64,000 nt of DNA from DATFQE01 sp963739085 (GTDB lineage: Bacteria; Actinomycetota; Thermoleophilia; Gaiellales; Gaiellaceae), in assembly GCA_963739085.1 (NCBI GenBank), contig CAVTZA010000004.1, forward strand, positions 434,001 to 498,000. Reading direction: 5' to 3'. Made by a program: the position numbers and the translations under genes. The notes beneath the pieces were generated by a model that ran no database searches, was not told the DNA's origin, and saw only the letters and a list, made by a program, of their open reading frames with translations. Positions within the stretch are counted from its first letter, which is position 1. Each line of letters starts with the position of its first letter. Positions 61,403 to 64,000 of this stretch are shown piece by piece.

Positions 61403-62473
61403 CCACCAACGAGCGGCGCGACGGCTTCGCGAATCCGCGGCTCCAGCGCGGCAGGCCTCAGTTCGGAGAGGCGCGACTCGGCCGCCGCGAGCAAGGCGCT
61501 GCGGGTCGAGCTCGGTGAGGCGAGCTCGTGGAGTGCCTCCGCGACAAGCGGGAGGTCGCCGCCGTCGAAGACCAGCCCGGCGCCCCCGAGGGTCTCGGGC
61601 ACTGCACCGGCGGCGCGTGCAGCGACGGGAACCCCGTGCGCGATCGACTCGACGAGGGGCGCGCAGAAGCCCTCGTGCACCGACATCGAGAGGTAGACGT
61701 CCGCGCTGCGATACCACGCGTCCCTGGCCTCCGACGAGATCGGGCCGGTGAAGTGCACGCGGCGCGTTCCGAAGCCGTGCGACGAGGACGTCCAGCGCGT
61801 GGCGATAGTTCTCGAATCCGAGCTCCGAGCCCACGAGCACGAGCGACGCGTCGGGTGCACGGTGGCGTTGGTACAGGGTGAACGCCTTGACGACGTCCTC
61901 GAGCCGCTTGTTCGGGACGATCCGGCCGACGGACAGGACGATCGGCTCGCGGTTCGGCTTCCGGCGCGGCGGCTCGGCGGGCAGCTCGAGCAGCAGGGGG
62001 ACGACGGTCGCCTCGCCGAGCCCCGCCTGGCGGAGCTCGGCCGCGTTGAAGCTCGAGTCCGCGATCAGCGAGTCGACGCGGCCGTCGAAGCGGGTGAGCG
62101 CGGCTCGTCCTCGATCGCACAGGTCAGCGACCGTCGGATTGAAGTCCCGGAGAAGCTCACCGGGGGTGATGTTGTGGTAGCAGAGCGCGACCGGCCCGTC
62201 CGCCTGCAGCGCGACGTCCACCGTGGGGCTCCAGAGCGCATAGCGGAGGACGATGCCGCCCTCGCCCACGAGCCGCCTCCCGGCGCGGTCGAGGATGCGC
62301 ACCGTCCCGACCAGGTCCGGATGGACGTGCTCGGCGAGGATCTCGCTCCTGTAGCCCCAGCCGCGCAGGAGGTCGCGCCACGCGAACGCCTGGCCCGTGA
62401 TCGCGTCGCGGGGCTGGGCGGCCGGCAGGAGTTGGTGGACCGCGCCGGACTGAGAACCGAGATGTCGCTCCAT
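61399..62473 (-). CDS. GT4-type glycosyltransferase (one frameshift)
   Basis: About 357 residues. The acceptor half begins near AVHQLLPAAQPRDAITGQAFAWRDLLRGWGYRSEILAEHVHPDLV with GPVALCYHNITPGELL, and the donor half has EPIVLSVGRIVPNKRLEDVVKAFTLYQRHRAPDASLVLVGSELGFENYRHALDVLV. After a break near 61780 it continues RRVHFTGPISSEARDAWYRSADVYLSMSVHEGFCAPLVESIAHGVPVAARAAGAVPETLGGAGLVFDGGD, the GT4 E-x7-E region. ATG 62473 overlaps the divergent ATG at 62472 in one CATG. Confidence 0.8.
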
Positions 62474-63401
62474 GCGCTTCGGGATAATGGCCGCTCTGAT
62501 GGCCGCCAAGACCGCCGACCTGGAACTGACGCGCCGGTACGTCAAGCTCTGCGACGTTCGCGACTTCGACGATCCGATTGTCCAGGCGCGGATCGACGAC
62601 ATCGTCCCCGGCCTCGACCCGGAGGCGCGCCGGCATCGCAAGAAGTGGGAGTACGCGATGCTGACGCTGTTCTTCGAGGATCTGGGGCTCCTGCGCGAGG
62701 ACGCGGAGATCCTCTCGGTCGGTGCGGGCCACGAGACGGTGCTGTTCTGGCTCGCGAACCGGGTCTCCAAGGTCGTCGCGACCGACATTTACGGCGAGGG
62801 GGCGTTCGGGGAGCAGGAGGCGGACCGCACGATGCTCACAGATCCTGCCTCGTTCTCGCCCTATACCTACCGCGAGGAGCACCTCGACGTTCGGCACATG
62901 GACGCCAGGAGACTCGAGTTCCCGGACGAGTCGTTCGATGCCGTCTTCTCGCTCTCGTCGATCGAGCACTTCGGCTCGTGGGCCGACATCCGTCGCTCGG
63001 CACAGGAGATCGGCCGTGTCCTCCGCCCGGGAGGAGCCGCGTTCATCGCCACCGAGTGCTTCCTCGGACGCAGTCTGGTGACGCGAAGTGTCCAGGAAGC
63101 AGGCAGCCGCGCGACGGGGGGACGGATGTTCGGGGCCATGCGCGTCTTCACTCCGAAGACGCTCATCTCCGAGATCGTGGAGCCGAGTGGGCTCGAACTC
63201 GTGCAGCCGCCGGACACGACGCTGCCGTCGGAGTCCGTGCAGAACGTGATCGAGCTGCAGAGCGACAACCGGATCACGTCGGCGAGCGGCGCCGAGTTCC
63301 CGCATGTCGTCGTGCGGGCCAAGCGGAATCTCGGGCCGGTGCACGTGCACACCCAGCGGTGGACATCCATCGGCCTGGCGATGACCAAACCGTCCGGTTA
63401 G
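62472..63401 (+). CDS. SAM-dependent methyltransferase (class I)
   Basis: About 309 residues. DAEILSVGAGHETVLFWLANRVSKVVATDIYGEGAFGEQEADRTML is motif I with the following acidic residue; DVRHMDARRLEFPDESFDAVFSLSSIEHFGSWADIRRSAQEIGRVLRPGGAAFIATECFL covers motifs II-III. The length and the N-terminal helical part suggest a sugar or glycolipid methyltransferase. The start may be ATG 62472 or one of the next in-frame ATGs (62484 or later). It probably shares the EPS locus function with the flippase that follows. Confidence 0.85.
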   Translation: MRFGIMAALMAAKTADLELTRRYVKLCDVRDFDDPIVQARIDDIVPGLDPEARRHRKKWEYAMLTLFFEDLGLLREDAEILSVGAGHETVLFWLANRVSKVVATDIYGEGAFGEQEADRTMLTDPASFSPYTYREEHLDVRHMDARRLEFPDESFDAVFSLSSIEHFGSWADIRRSAQEIGRVLRPGGAAFIATECFLGRSLVTRSVQEAGSRATGGRMFGAMRVFTPKTLISEIVEPSGLELVQPPDTTLPSESVQNVIELQSDNRITSASGAEFPHVVVRAKRNLGPVHVHTQRWTSIGLAMTKPSG

Positions 63402-63417
63402 CCCCGAGTTCCGCCGG

Positions 63418-64000
63418 GTGACTCAGGGCGGCCCCAGCCCGAGCGAGCCAACACGCGACCCGGCGCCGGTCGAGTTCGACATCCTGGCGAGCCCCGCGGC
63501 AGGTGGGGCTGCGATCCGCGGCAGCGTGCTTCGCGTGACGGGCTACCTCGCCGGCGTGCTCCTGACGGTGGTGTCGGCTGCGGTCCTGTTCCGCTATCTC
63601 GGTCCTGACGACGCGGGCAAGTACGTCACTGTTCTCGCCATCGTCGCGATCGTCGGGTCGATGTTCGACGGCGGCCTCCACTCGCTCGCCGTTCGTGAGA
63701 CATCGGTGCTTCGAGGCGCCGACCGGCGTGCAGTGATCGCCGACCTGCTCGGCATGCGCGTGCTGCTCGGGCTGGCGGCGATCGTGCTAGCCAGCGCGTT
63801 CGCGGCCGTCCTGGGATACGACCGATCGCTCGTCCTTGGAACGGCACTGGGAAGCGTGGCCCTCGTCCTCTGGAGCGTCCACCAGATTCTCGCGGCTCCG
63901 CTGGTGGCGAGCCTCCGGCTCGGATCGGTGACCGCCATCGATTTCTTCCGGCAGGCCGGCACGGTCGTCCTCGTGCTCGTGTCCGTGTGGGCCAGTCTCG
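63418..64000 (+). CDS. Polysaccharide flippase (Wzx-like), truncated by window end
   Basis: GTG 63418 opens a frame that stays open for 194 codons to the window edge. After an N-terminal polar stretch come GSVLRVTGYLAGVLLTVVSAAVLFRYLGPDDAGKYVTVLAIVAIVGSMFDGGLHSLAVRE and further helices, the start of a PST/Wzx-type exporter similar in pattern to the 10048-11481 protein (LxxPGDLG versus LGPDDAG). It is 16 bases after the methyltransferase stop. Only about 40% of the expected protein is visible. Confidence 0.8.
   Translation, partial: MTQGGPSPSEPTRDPAPVEFDILASPAAGGAAIRGSVLRVTGYLAGVLLTVVSAAVLFRYLGPDDAGKYVTVLAIVAIVGSMFDGGLHSLAVRETSVLRGADRRAVIADLLGMRVLLGLAAIVLASAFAAVLGYDRSLVLGTALGSVALVLWSVHQILAAPLVASLRLGSVTAIDFFRQAGTVVLVLVSVWASL

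Overview
The window reads as chromosomal DNA of a high-GC Gram-positive-type bacterium, most likely an actinobacterium of the Thermoleophilia group (Solirubrobacterales/Gaiellales). This is inferred from about 70% GC coding sequence, frequent GTG and TTG starts, four-base stop/start overlaps, and the company of DUF4389, TIGR03032-like and PQQ-propeller proteins. No rRNA, tRNA, CRISPR array, transposase or phage structural gene was seen. No stretch longer than about 300 bases lacks a gene.

Layout. 1-6.2 kb: two tandem ferritin-like proteins, a cupin, small regulators, a conserved unknown plus XRE regulator pair with its own palindromic operator, a tandem DUF4389 membrane protein and an M48 protease. 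6.4-10.1 kb: a metal module with a DtxR/MntR-type regulator diverging from multicopper oxidase, ZIP transporter and TroA-like lipoprotein; a perfect 16-base palindrome sits on the oxidase start codon. 10.0-15.5 kb (minus strand): ATP-grasp ligase, deacetylase-like protein, second ATP-grasp, glycosyltransferase, flippase. 15.6-20 kb: an SSI-type lipoprotein, an orphan Dpp-type permease, a 793-residue polymorphic-toxin-like protein and a MarR regulator. 20-26 kb: a cupin-TPR protein, nucleotide-sugar genes, an autoregulated TetR/MFS efflux pair and an IF-2B-like isomerase. 26-64 kb: a very large surface-polysaccharide locus. It contains sugar dehydratases, DegT aminotransferases, ATP-grasp ligases, many GT2 and GT4 transferases, two priming sugar transferases, a Wzz-like chain-length protein, an O-antigen ligase-like protein, two PQQ-propeller proteins, UDP-xylose synthase, two GDP-mannose dehydratases, a glycoside hydrolase-like protein, a sulfotransferase, a split transketolase, methyltransferases and a second flippase cut off by the window end.

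Working together, the polysaccharide genes would make nucleotide-activated amino-, deoxy- and pentose sugars, prime undecaprenyl phosphate, build and flip repeat units, control chain length and decorate the product by sulfation, methylation and possibly aminoacylation. Five related intergenic repeats of about 150-170 bp (near 2.0, 6.2, 11.5, 15.5 and 26.0 kb) have ends that pair within each copy but differ between copies, and they often sit exactly between a stop and the next start.

About thirty apparent single-base frameshifts break otherwise well conserved genes, mostly in short homopolymers or GC repeats and most densely after 50 kb. I read these mainly as residual assembly errors, so many genes are given as one span with the break position in the notes.
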